Positions 32,274 to 42,135 of a stretch of 64,000 nucleotides of DNA are shown piece by piece. The stretch covers positions 2,294,001 to 2,358,000 of the forward strand of contig NZ_CP045699.1 of NCBI RefSeq assembly GCF_009601765.2, given 5' to 3'. This DNA is from Vibrio algicola. Its GTDB lineage: Bacteria; Pseudomonadota; Gammaproteobacteria; Enterobacterales; Vibrionaceae. Position 1 is the stretch's first letter. Each line of letters opens with the position of its first letter. The position numbers and the translations under genes were made by a program. The notes below the pieces were generated by a model. It had not been told where the DNA came from. It searched no databases and saw nothing but the letters and a program-made list of their open reading frames with translations.

Positions 32274-33479
32274 ATGCAAGATAATCAGCTCATAGCCTTA
32301 ATGAAGAAAGGCAAACCTGCTCGACACCGTATATCTACAGGGCTCTACTTTCGAGTGGTAAGCCCAATGTCAGCTTTTTGGACTTTTCGTTACACCTTTC
32401 AAGGGAAAAGAAAAGAACATACGATTGCAAAGTATGGCATCCCTCCTTTTGGGATAAAAATGACCGAAGCACAAAAAAAAGTCATTAATTTGAAGTTTGA
32501 AGTTGAGCAAGGGGACGACCCACAAGTAGAAAAAAGACGCCCAGATAGACTAGAGTTTGATAGCGTAGATCAACTTGCGGAAGATTGGTTATCAATCAAA
32601 AAAAAGAGAATCAAGAATCCACAGATTCCAGAAAGGGTTTACCGTAAAGACATAGCGCCATACATCGGTAATATGGCAGTATGTAAGGTGGAACCTCGCG
32701 ATATTGCTCAAATCATTAGGTCTATTAACGACGATGGGCGCCCTTCCATTTCAAATGACGCTTTAAGCTATCTAAATCAGCTCTTCAATCATGCTATTAA
32801 GATGGGTTTAGTACAGTATAACCCTGCATCTGCGTTTGATATAAACGATGCTGGCGGTGAAGAAAAACCTCGGAAGCGGGTATTATCAATTAACGAAATT
32901 ACATCGCTATTCCAAGCGATAAAGTCACACAATGATATTTTTGTTCGTGAAAATTACTTAGCATGTTGCTTGCTCTTACTTCTTGGAGTTAGAAAGGGAG
33001 AGCTAATAGCGGCGAAGTGGGATGAATTCGACTTTGATGAAAAACTATGGCACATCCCTGAAAATAGAACAAAAAATTCAATTCCAATATCAATCCCTAT
33101 TCCTCCAGCTATTTGGGGCATTTTTTCAGAGCTGAAAATTAGAGCAGCCGATAGTGAGTATGTATTTCCAAAACGACGCTCATCGAAAAGGTTTAGTCAT
33201 ATCTCACCAGATACATTAAACGCAGCTCTCAACAAACTACTATCACAAGACGACGTTGAGATAAATCACTTCACAGTACATGACCTTCGACGCACATTCA
33301 GAACATTATTGGCGAGCTGTCAGGTTCCACCGCATGTCGCTGAAAGGTGCCTGAATCATAAGCTACCCAGAATTGAAGGAACTTATGATATACATGATTA
33401 TTTAGAGCAACGAAGAGATGCTTATGAAATGCTTTGTTTGAAACTCAAACCCTTGATACTGGAATTTACTCAAACATAA
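32274..33479 (+). CDS. tyrosine-type integrase of the yicC island
   Basis: A 401-residue P4-like recombinase. Order: N-terminal DUF4102-like arm-binding region (about 5-90), core-binding SAM-like domain (about 95-185), catalytic domain with Arg in LLGVRKGE (R240), HDLRR (H336, R339), NHK (H362) and nucleophile Tyr371 in GTYD. It is 178 bp from attL and transcribed inward, typical for an element targeting a gene 3' end. Confidence 0.93.
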   Translation: MQDNQLIALMKKGKPARHRISTGLYFRVVSPMSAFWTFRYTFQGKRKEHTIAKYGIPPFGIKMTEAQKKVINLKFEVEQGDDPQVEKRRPDRLEFDSVDQLAEDWLSIKKKRIKNPQIPERVYRKDIAPYIGNMAVCKVEPRDIAQIIRSINDDGRPSISNDALSYLNQLFNHAIKMGLVQYNPASAFDINDAGGEEKPRKRVLSINEITSLFQAIKSHNDIFVRENYLACCLLLLLGVRKGELIAAKWDEFDFDEKLWHIPENRTKNSIPISIPIPPAIWGIFSELKIRAADSEYVFPKRRSSKRFSHISPDTLNAALNKLLSQDDVEINHFTVHDLRRTFRTLLASCQVPPHVAERCLNHKLPRIEGTYDIHDYLEQRRDAYEMLCLKLKPLILEFTQT

Positions 33480-33822
33480 ATACTCGTAAACTAGGAGGAA
33501 TTCCAATTTCACTGAAGAGATTTATTGTATTTCTTCTGGCTATATCAAGCACGTTGACCTTATTTTCAAACAAGCAAACATCAAACCAAATCTTTCGGTC
33601 TAGATGATATTCATGTTCGAAATATAAAATACCTGAACCAGCACAATGCTTTACACTAAAAATGGCTACTTCAGCTAGTCGGCCAGCGTCTACCCCTACC
33701 CAATTTGAAACATCATAAGGCAAGATTTTCATGAATCTTGCGTCAATGTAAGCTGAAATCAATAACAAAAACAACACTTCTTCATTTGTGTGATTCCAAC
33801 CGTTGTAATCCTCAATATTAGG
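33466..33822 (-). pseudogene. 5'-truncated hypothetical gene next to IS
   Basis: An open frame of about 119 codons runs from the IS3 left boundary without a credible start (translation ...TLPNIEDYNGWNHTNEEVLFLLLISAYIDARFM...SLRVFMFE). It ends 14 bp inside the integrase 3' end, convergent with it. I do not recognise the family. The sequence on the far side of the IS gives an in-frame stop, so the original N-terminus has been lost, not merely separated. Confidence 0.55.
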
Positions 33823-33889
33823 AAGTGTAGTGGTACGGTGATTTTGGCCACCTAATTAGAGGTGATATCATCACCTCATATATCAATAG

Positions 33890-35000
<1,111 letters not shown>

Positions 35001-35048
35001 TTTGGTTTTGTGACTCTTGTCCATGATCATATAGTGAAGGAGTCAATA

Positions 35049-36124
35049 ATGAATACCAGTACAATCTCATCTTATGTCATTGGTGGAGTGGATACTCATA
35101 AAGATATCCACGTTGCTGCCATCGTCAATGATTCTAATCAAGTTTATCAAGTGAATACTTCCCAGCAACCCGCCATGGATATAAGGAAATGCTAAAGTGG
35201 ATGTCTTCATTTGGTAAAATATCACGTGTGGGTATTGAGTGTTCAGGGACGTATGGTTTGGGCTTGCTTCGTTATATGCAAAGCAGTGGCATTGAAGTAT
35301 TGGAAGTAACAGCACCAGATAAGGTTGATCGAAGAAAACGAGGCAAGGATGACACAATAGACGCAGAAAATGCTGCTCATGCCGCGTATAGTAAATTACG
35401 CACGGTGACGCCAAAGACGCGAGATGGGATGGTTGAGTCGCTAAGAATACTTAAAGGTTGCCGTAAAACAGCAATGGCAGCTCGAACTGTTGCCCTTCAG
35501 ATGATTAGAACGAGCATTGTATCTTCCCCCGACGAAATAAGAGATACATTAAGACATATGACTCGTATGACTTTGATTCGCACACTAGCATCAAGCAGAC
35601 CTGATTTAACAGCTTACAAAAATATTTCTAGCGCATATAGGATCGTATTTAAATCCTTAGCTCGTAGATATCTTGAACTTCATGACGAGATTGCGGATTT
35701 AGATAAAATGATTTCTTCTATCGTTGACATGCTTGCTCCTGAATTAATCGAACAAAAAGCCGTTGGATACGAATCCGCCGCACAATTATTGATAACGTTG
35801 GGTGATAACCCTGAACGTTTAAACTCTGAATCTAGTTTTGCTGCGTTATGTGGAGTTAGCCCTATACCTGCATCCTCAGGAAAAACCAATAGACACAGGC
35901 TTAATCGAGGTGGTGATAGAGCTGCAAATAGTGCACTCCATATTATTGCGATTGGTAGACTTAGAACTGAGCAGCGTTCAAAGGATTACATCAAAAAACG
36001 AACGGCTGATGGATTATCAAAAATGGAAGCTATACGCTGCTTAAAAAGATACATAGCACGTGAAATTTATTACCTTTTGAAAAATAGAAACGCCTTAATC
36101 AACAGTATACAAATAACGACTTGA
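35049..36124 (+). pseudogene. IS110 recombinase, frameshifted
   Basis: The N-terminal frame (MNTSTISSYVIGGVDTHKDIHVAAIVNDSNQV) stops at 35195. The -1-shifted frame continues FPATRHGYKEMLKWMSSFGKISRVGIECSGTYG and runs to 36124. One missing base near 35147 restores a single protein of about 358 residues. DEDD residues are visible (GVDTHKD, GIECSG, DDTIDAENAA), as is the C-terminal Tnp_20 domain with SSGKTNRHRLNRGGDRAANSALH. Confidence 0.88.
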
Positions 36125-36131
36125 CTCTTAG

Positions 36132-36446
<315 letters not shown>

Positions 36447-36483
36447 TGACCACTACAAACCGACTCAAATGCTTAGGGGAATA

Positions 36484-36512
36484 TTGAGGTTTGCCAGTTA
36501 GTGGAGTAACAT
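36484..36512 (+). promoter_or_regulatory. retron promoter
   Basis: TTGAGG (36484-36489), 17 bp, TAACAT (36507-36512): 4/6 matches at each box. The predicted transcription start, 6-8 nt later, falls on the a1 segment of the retron RNA. It lies 26 bp from the IS3 end. Confidence 0.6.
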
Positions 36513-36517
36513 TGAAA

Positions 36518-36662
36518 GGCTCTTTAGTGTAAGACGTAATTCGTCTAGTCGGGTGATTAGCCAGACTCAAATTTATTGAACGGGTTTAAATGCGAGATGT
36601 ACGCATCCTAAACTCGTTCCTCCTTTAGGATGCGTACACCTCGCACTCTTTAGTAAAGAGTT
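36518..36662 (+). ncRNA. retron msr-msd RNA
   Basis: Segment a1 GGCTCTTTA (36518-36526) pairs with a2 TAAAGAGTT (36654-36662) by seven Watson-Crick and two G-U pairs. The base after a1 is G36527, the candidate branching guanosine. The msr part has hairpins AGACG/CGTCT and AGTC/GACT. The msd part is a 22-bp stem with one 2-nt mismatch (arms 36591-36612 and 36624-36645) and an 11-nt loop. Position directly before the RT gene is standard for retrons. Confidence 0.88.
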
Positions 36663-36697
36663 AAGCTCAAGGTGTTTTACCACACCTTGAGCTTTTT
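36663..36697 (+). terminator. terminator between retron RNA and RT gene
   Basis: Perfect 12-bp stem AAGCTCAAGGTG/CACCTTGAGCTT with an 8-nt loop followed by TTT, immediately after a2 and 12 bp before the RT start. It would make abundant short msr-msd RNA and only partial read-through into the protein genes. Confidence 0.8.
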
Positions 36698-36708
36698 AAC
36701 GGAAAACT

Positions 36709-37632
36709 ATGAGTATCATTAGCCAGATAGCACAAACCTTAAAGAAACCTGAGTACGTGATAGAAGATATTCTATTCATCGCTCCAATGAGATATAAAAT
36801 CTACTATATCCCTAAACGAACTCACGGTTTTAGACAAATAGCCCAACCATCAAAAGAATTAAAAGAATGCCAGAGGGCATTTCTTAGGTTTTGTAACCTC
36901 CCCACTCACAATTGCGCTATGGCCTATAGAGAAGGCTTAAGTATCAAAGAAAATGCCATTGCACATAAAAACCAAGCATACTTGCTCAAGCTAGATTTCG
37001 AAAACTTCTTCAACAGCATAACTCCTAATATCTTTTGGCACACATGGGAATTAACAGGTGCAGAGCTACCAACTAAAGATAATCAACAATGGATTGAAAA
37101 GCTGCTTTTTTGGAACCTAGAAGATAAGCTCGTTTTAAGCGTGGGAGCCCCTAGCTCACCTTCTGTATCCAATTTTTGTATGCTTATATTCGATCAAATG
37201 TTACAAGACCAGTGTCAAAGTTTGGGAATAAAGTACACTCGCTATGCCGATGATTTAACCTTCTCTACCAATGAGAAAGATATACTTTTCCAAATCCCAG
37301 AAAGTGTAGAAAATATTTTGTCCAAATGCTTTAACGGAAATTTAAGATTAAATAAAGGTAAAACTATTTTTTCGTCCAAAGCCCATAATCGTCACGTAAC
37401 CGGAATTACCATTACTAATAGTGGAAAGATATCTTTAGGTCGTAGTAAGAAAAGATATATAAAACATAAAATTCATCAATTCTCTCTTGAGCTGCTAAAT
37501 AACCACGAAGTAAAGCACTTAAAAGGGTTGATGGCTTATGCTCGTCATATTGAACCAAGTTTTTATGAGTCTCTTATAAGAAAGTACTCAAAAGAACTAA
37601 TAGAACGTATTTTTGAGGTCCCAAATGAGTAG
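36709..37632 (+). CDS. ret: retron reverse transcriptase
   Basis: A 307-residue RT that primes from the 2'-OH of its own RNA to make msDNA. Motifs: NAIAH (82-86, the retron NAxxH), LDFENFF (D96), GAPSSPSVSNF, catalytic YADD (179-182) and VTG (230-232). The sequence is most like the RTs of the Ec78/Vc95 type I-A group as I remember them. It overlaps the ATPase gene by 8 nt. No damage is seen, so it looks active. Confidence 0.95.
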   Translation: MSIISQIAQTLKKPEYVIEDILFIAPMRYKIYYIPKRTHGFRQIAQPSKELKECQRAFLRFCNLPTHNCAMAYREGLSIKENAIAHKNQAYLLKLDFENFFNSITPNIFWHTWELTGAELPTKDNQQWIEKLLFWNLEDKLVLSVGAPSSPSVSNFCMLIFDQMLQDQCQSLGIKYTRYADDLTFSTNEKDILFQIPESVENILSKCFNGNLRLNKGKTIFSSKAHNRHVTGITITNSGKISLGRSKKRYIKHKIHQFSLELLNNHEVKHLKGLMAYARHIEPSFYESLIRKYSKELIERIFEVPNE

Positions 37633-39313
37633 AGAAGCTAAGATAAAAAATGAAATAGCATTACTTGAAAGAAGCTTTAAGGCAGGATCTATTTCATCTG
37701 GATTTAAGCTTTATGAGATGTATGACAATGGTGTCTTCGAAAAAAATTCTGATGGCGATATAATTTGCATCCTAGATAAGAGCCCAAAAATAGCTCATAC
37801 ATATTTACTAGATTGTAGACAATCACTTAATGATAATGAAAAAAATAACAGGCTTCATGTATCTCGATTAACTTTATCGGACTTCAGAAAATTCAAAACA
37901 CTCAAAGTAAAGCTGAATAAAAACCTAACTGTTATTATTGGTGATAATGGTGCAGGTAAAACGACCATTATTGACGGCATAACAAAATCTTTAAGTTGGC
38001 TTAGTGCAAACATTCTCAAAAAAGGGGGAGCTGGCCTTCGTGTTACAGATTATGATGTAAATATTGATTCAATGAGCTTTGCTGAAGTTACCTTACAGAC
38101 AAGCCTAAATAAAAACAGTCAATATTCAGTATCTTTATACAAAACAGCCAAAGGTGCTAAAGAAGCAAAAAAAAGTGAACTAGAGGCGTTCGAAGAGTTA
38201 GGTGGACTATATAGAGTAGTAGATAATTACAATCGTACAAATAATAAAAGTGAGATTAATCTGCCACTTATTGTTAGCTATTCAGTGAACAGAACCAATA
38301 TTAAGTCTAATAAAACCTTTGACTTAGAAAAAATCACCTCAGTTAAAATAGGCTCTAAGTATGATGCTTATGAGAATAAATCAATTGATGGCACTGGTAA
38401 CTTTGATGAATTTTCTGAATGGTTTTTAGCTCTACACAATCTCTCAGGCGAAGATTTAAGCGTTCGCTTACGCAGTGCAAAAAAACGACTTGATGCACTG
38501 AAAGCTGTAGGAGCGGATAAAGACACTAGTGAGATTTTTGAACTATACACTACCGCTAAAGAAGAGTATGAACACCTCCAAAACGATTATGACAGTCGTA
38601 AATCTCACATAAAGAACCTTCACTTTGTAAAAAGCGCAATACTTTCAACAGTACCTGGCTTTACAGACATTTTTATTGAAAAAAACCCTGACTCAGGGAG
38701 GGCAGAGCTAAAAGTAACTGTAGACGGGAGGAATATTAATATATTTCAAACTTCACAAGGGCAGCATGTCTTTATATCTATGATTGCAGATATCGCAAGG
38801 AAATTAGTTGCGTTAAATCCTAATATGGAGAACCCTTTACATGGCCAAGGAATAGTACTGATCGATGAGATTGAACTTCACTTACACCCTAAGTGGCAAC
38901 AAAATATAGTCAATGTATTAGTAACCACATTCCCAAACATTCAATTTATAGTTACAACTCATAGTCCACAAGTCCTATCGACTGTCGATAAATCTTCTAT
39001 TAGGCACTTTATTACAGATGAGAATGGTAATGTCCATTGCCCACCACCTAGGTTTCAAACGAAAGGGGTTAGAAGTGCTGATATCCTCGCTGAAATAATG
39101 GGGACAAATTCAATTCCAGATGTAGAGGAAGCTCGTAAAGTTGATAAGTTTTCAGGATTCTTATTAGATAATCAGAAAGATAAAGCAACGGAACTACTTA
39201 AAGAGCTTGAACAACATTTTGGTTCCGACCACCCTGTCATTCGAGATTGCCAGAGCAAATTAGACGTATTCGAAATGAAGGAAAGGATTAACCTTAAGAG
39301 AAAAGAGGGTTAA
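37625..39313 (+). CDS. retron-associated SMC-like ATPase (PtuA-like)
   Basis: A 562-residue ABC/SMC-type ATPase: Walker A GDNGAGKTT (106-114), a helical insertion (about 265-335), signature-like TSQGQ (376-380), Walker B VLIDEIE (411-417) and switch His in TTHSPQ (446). With the downstream HNH protein it forms the effector of type I-A retrons, related to the Septu system. Start at ATG 37625 behind GAGG, overlapping the RT stop; an upstream TTG is less likely. Confidence 0.92.
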   Translation: MSREAKIKNEIALLERSFKAGSISSGFKLYEMYDNGVFEKNSDGDIICILDKSPKIAHTYLLDCRQSLNDNEKNNRLHVSRLTLSDFRKFKTLKVKLNKNLTVIIGDNGAGKTTIIDGITKSLSWLSANILKKGGAGLRVTDYDVNIDSMSFAEVTLQTSLNKNSQYSVSLYKTAKGAKEAKKSELEAFEELGGLYRVVDNYNRTNNKSEINLPLIVSYSVNRTNIKSNKTFDLEKITSVKIGSKYDAYENKSIDGTGNFDEFSEWFLALHNLSGEDLSVRLRSAKKRLDALKAVGADKDTSEIFELYTTAKEEYEHLQNDYDSRKSHIKNLHFVKSAILSTVPGFTDIFIEKNPDSGRAELKVTVDGRNINIFQTSQGQHVFISMIADIARKLVALNPNMENPLHGQGIVLIDEIELHLHPKWQQNIVNVLVTTFPNIQFIVTTHSPQVLSTVDKSSIRHFITDENGNVHCPPPRFQTKGVRSADILAEIMGTNSIPDVEEARKVDKFSGFLLDNQKDKATELLKELEQHFGSDHPVIRDCQSKLDVFEMKERINLKRKEG

Positions 39314-39316
39314 TAA

Positions 39317-39985
39317 GTGAAGAAGTTAGATCGCAATCTGGCGGAAAAGCCCATATTTCTCAATAATATATCTCACACCACACACACTTGGAAGAATATG
39401 ACCAAATCTAGGAAGAAAAGTGTGTGGAAAGAGCTAGGGAAATTCCAAAATAAGCTCTGCGTTTATTGTGAATCCGAAGCAGAGAATGGAACTCATACAG
39501 GTCATATCGAGCATTTTTTCGACAGAAGCACTCATGTTCATCTAACTTTTGATTGGAGCAACTTATTCGGATGTTGCGCTTCAAGACTTCATTGTGGTCA
39601 TTACAAAGATCAAAATCTCCCTGGAGGAGTTAGGCGAACCTATAACAAAAGCTTATTAATTAAGCCTGACACTGAAGACCCAGAAGATTACTTACAGTTC
39701 TTACCGAGTGGTAAAATTGAGAGCAAAAATGGCTTAGATGCTCTCTCTGAACAAAAAGCGAGTGAAACAATTAAGGCGTTAAACCTTGACGACCCATCAT
39801 TGGAACGTTCACGAGAGCAGCAGATAACTCGATTTCAATCAAAAGTAACCACAGCTCTAAGCTTCATTGACACTGGAGATGAAGAAACTATAGCTTTAGC
39901 CATGATTGAATACAGAAATATAGAACAAGAAGCCAAGTCCGCCTCACATAGAACAGCAATAAAACAAGCCGTGATCTGGATATAG
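39317..39985 (+). CDS. retron-associated HNH endonuclease (PtuB-like)
   Basis: A 222-residue protein with CVYC (48-51), GHIEHF (62-67), TFDWSNLFGCC (77-87) and HCGHYKD (92-98), the zinc-bound HNH arrangement of PtuB proteins. It is the likely toxic nuclease, held inactive with msDNA and ATPase until infection. GTG start at 39317, 3 nt after the ATPase stop, behind GAGGG. Convergent with the XRE-ImmA gene. Confidence 0.9.
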   Translation: MKKLDRNLAEKPIFLNNISHTTHTWKNMTKSRKKSVWKELGKFQNKLCVYCESEAENGTHTGHIEHFFDRSTHVHLTFDWSNLFGCCASRLHCGHYKDQNLPGGVRRTYNKSLLIKPDTEDPEDYLQFLPSGKIESKNGLDALSEQKASETIKALNLDDPSLERSREQQITRFQSKVTTALSFIDTGDEETIALAMIEYRNIEQEAKSASHRTAIKQAVIWI

Positions 39986-40028
39986 TCAATCAATTCAGTG
40001 AGTTGATTAAAGGTATCAACTCACTATT

Positions 40029-41150
40029 CTATTTGACTAAAGAAAGACTAGCTCTATATGGTTGCTCTCCAATCTGTGTGTTTTGGCTAACTAAAGATAA
40101 GCTAAAGAATGGATTATTGAATGTTAAATTCGAAATTTCATCTAATGGGAGAAATAGCTCATTACAGATATCTACACGACGATAACCTTTGTCTTTTAAA
40201 GATATAAATACTTTTTCAAGTAAAAGAGATTTCTCACGTTGCTCTAAACCTTCAGGCTCACATGAGCGATACCCCTCTTTAGTTGCACTAATTGTAAGCT
40301 GTCGATATTGCCATTCAGTTAAACAACTCAGATCGTAAAGGCGCCTAATCATAGCCATCGCAGATACATTCCAATTTTTCTTAAGAGCAAGGATATCTTT
40401 AAGCGCAGCGTTAGCATTAGGACGTACTTTTGCTAGAACACTACCCCTTGGCATCAGAAAAGCAGAAGCAAATCGGTCAGCCTCTAACTCAGCCTCTCTA
40501 CCCTTATTTTGACAACCATGCTTATGTAAAATAAGGTGAGCAAGCTCATGCGCAGCATCAAAACGGCTCCTTTCTGGAGTTTTAAACTGATTTAAAACAA
40601 CAAAGGGCCTATCCCCCTTCCAAAAAGAAAACGCATCCACCTCTTTACAGTCTTCTGACAATGAAAAAACTCTAACTCCCTTTGACTCCAGCAAGTGAAT
40701 CATATTTTTAACTGAAAGCTCACCTAACGCCCATACATTGCGAAGCTCCATTGCTGCAACTTCAGGGTCATTACGATTATCATGAGAGTAGTCTGGCAAT
40801 TGAACCTTAGGTAAATTTTTAAACTTACTATCAATCCACTCTGATAACTCTAAGGCATTTACACTAGCAGCTTCCGTAGCTAGCTTTAGCCGACTAGACA
40901 ACTTAGTTACTGCCCTGAAGCTAATTGATTCAGGGTCAATTGTTTCTGAAATGGCTTTATAGAAGAACTCAACTGGATACCCTAAGGCTATAGCGAACTT
41001 CTGTATCATTTCGTCTTGGAGCTCGAATTGAGGCTGACTACTTTCATAGATAGAAACTGTTTTCGAGCTAATACCTATCAAATCAGCAAATGCTTTTTTT
41101 GTTAGCTTCCGACGTTCTCGGGCTTGTTTTAATCTAGTGGGGATATACAT
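40029..41150 (-). CDS. XRE-HTH and ImmA/IrrE metallopeptidase fusion
   Basis: A 373-residue protein. N-terminal HTH_3 (residues 5-60, LKQARERRKLTKKAFADLIGISSKTVSIYE) joined to a DUF955 peptidase domain with zinc motif HELAH (201-205) and downstream Glu in LEADRFA (223). Such proteins regulate mobile elements by cleaving a repressor or toxin partner. Its ATG lies 2 nt after the stop of the small gene upstream, read in the corrected frame, so the two are a coupled pair. The substrate is unknown. Confidence 0.88.
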   Translation of the reverse strand: MYIPTRLKQARERRKLTKKAFADLIGISSKTVSIYESSQPQFELQDEMIQKFAIALGYPVEFFYKAISETIDPESISFRAVTKLSSRLKLATEAASVNALELSEWIDSKFKNLPKVQLPDYSHDNRNDPEVAAMELRNVWALGELSVKNMIHLLESKGVRVFSLSEDCKEVDAFSFWKGDRPFVVLNQFKTPERSRFDAAHELAHLILHKHGCQNKGREAELEADRFASAFLMPRGSVLAKVRPNANAALKDILALKKNWNVSAMAMIRRLYDLSCLTEWQYRQLTISATKEGYRSCEPEGLEQREKSLLLEKVFISLKDKGYRRVDICNELFLPLDEISNLTFNNPFFSLSLVSQNTQIGEQPYRASLSLVK

Positions 41151-41152
41151 TT

Positions 41153-41834
41153 TTAGTTCATTGAAATATCTAAATCGATATCATCAGAGAAGCCATCAGT
41201 AGCACTCTCATCAGTATCAATAATGAGGCCAGAATTGAAGTCGGACATATCTATCATGAAACGTTTACTAAATCCATTAACGAAACCTTTTTGAGAACAA
41301 AAAACCGGTTTCGATAGCTCCGCTTTGATATCCAACCCTTCCGATTTTTTTCTCAGCATTAAGCAATAAAAACCACACATCAAATGGGCAATTATTCAGA
41401 GAGTAGTCTGGAAGGTCTTCAGGAAACATATCTATCTGGCTAATATCAGATGTTATCAGCCCAAAGAACTCTTGAGACCTTGGCCCTTTAGCTCTCATTG
41501 TTGAAGGGTATCCGCTAGATATACCAGCTTGCTCATCACCTCTACAAATGTGAATCGCAAACTTATTATCACTATTTGCCGTCAATTCGATGTTATGTGG
41601 AGCTTCCTTCTTAAATCCAAGAGATTTCAAGCTCTGACGCAATGCAAGTGTTGCTTTAGCAGTTATTGTATAACCTCTGTATCGCGCAGGCTCATCTGAT
41701 GTCGTACTATTAAATGCAATGACAGCCTCACTTACCGCGTGCTTAATATGGTCTATCGAAACTCCCTTTTCCTGAAGAAAAGAATCAAGGGCACCCATGT
41801 CACTACTAATAATTTGATTGTCTATGTTCTGCAT
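41153..41834 (-). pseudogene. partner of XRE-ImmA gene, frameshifted at A7
   Basis: As sequenced it gives 185 residues ending at 41277 with an odd tail. At an A7 tract (T7 at 41345-41351) dropping one A joins LLLNAEKK to SEGLDIKAELSKPVF...DGFSDDIDLDISMN and extends to 41153, a 226-residue protein whose stop sits 2 nt before the ImmA ATG. From memory, proteins with an AELS-P motif and acidic DDIDI-type end often accompany ImmA genes. Function unknown. It may be a broken gene, a phase-variable one, or one rescued by slippage. Confidence 0.7.
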
Positions 41835-41851
41835 TCTAAGTCCCGACTTTT

Positions 41852-41903
41852 ATTCACTTCCTTTATTTCAACCTCAAATGAGGTTAAAATAAAGGAAGTG
41901 AAT
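41852..41903. repeat. 52-bp near-perfect palindrome
   Basis: Two 25-bp arms (41852-41876 and 41879-41903) around AA, with a single mismatch. It begins 18 bp upstream of the ATG of the ImmA partner gene, the right place for a regulator operator or a 5'-UTR hairpin. The putative ribosome binding site GGGA lies outside it. Confidence 0.9.
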
Positions 41904-41940
41904 GTGATTTTCTAAAAAATATCATTGCATAAAATAAATT

Positions 41941-41960
41941 GGTGACATGAGTGGTGACAA
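41941..41960. repeat. candidate integrase arm-binding sites, right end
   Basis: GGTGACAT (41941-41948) and GGTGACAA (41953-41960), about 60-80 bp inside attR, repeating the motif found near attL. Confidence 0.55.
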
Positions 41961-42021
41961 AAAACCAAAAATTACAAAAACAAACTATTTAAAACAATAG
42001 TTTAAATAAAAATTATGCATT

Positions 42022-42041
42022 CAGATCCAGAATATTGAGTA
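42022..42041 (+). other. attR of the yicC island
   Basis: Exact second copy of the 20-bp yicC 3'-end sequence. Chromosomal sequence resumes at 42042. Confidence 0.93.
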
Positions 42042-42065
42042 ATTCATAAACTCCAAATCATAACA

Positions 42066-42114
42066 AAAAGCCCAGAGTCATTTCAAAGTAATCATGAAGT
42101 GGCTCTGGGCTTTT
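42066..42114. terminator. bidirectional terminator right of the island
   Basis: AAAAGCCCAGAG/CTCTGGGCTTTT stem with further pairing inside. It ends the OYE gene (minus) and was probably also the yicC terminator before the island inserted. Confidence 0.8.
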
Positions 42115-42135
42115 ATGTTTCTAGCATTGTTAAAC

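Noticed and set aside
40003..40185. Plus-strand 60-codon frame after the HNH gene as a third retron effector
   Set aside because: It overlaps the 3' end of the XRE-ImmA gene in antisense and has no recognisable domain or ribosome binding site.
41277..41344. The 185-residue ending of the ImmA partner taken at face value
   Set aside because: The tail after the A7 tract lies out of frame with the coupled stop at 41153, and the alternative frame gives a much better family-like end.
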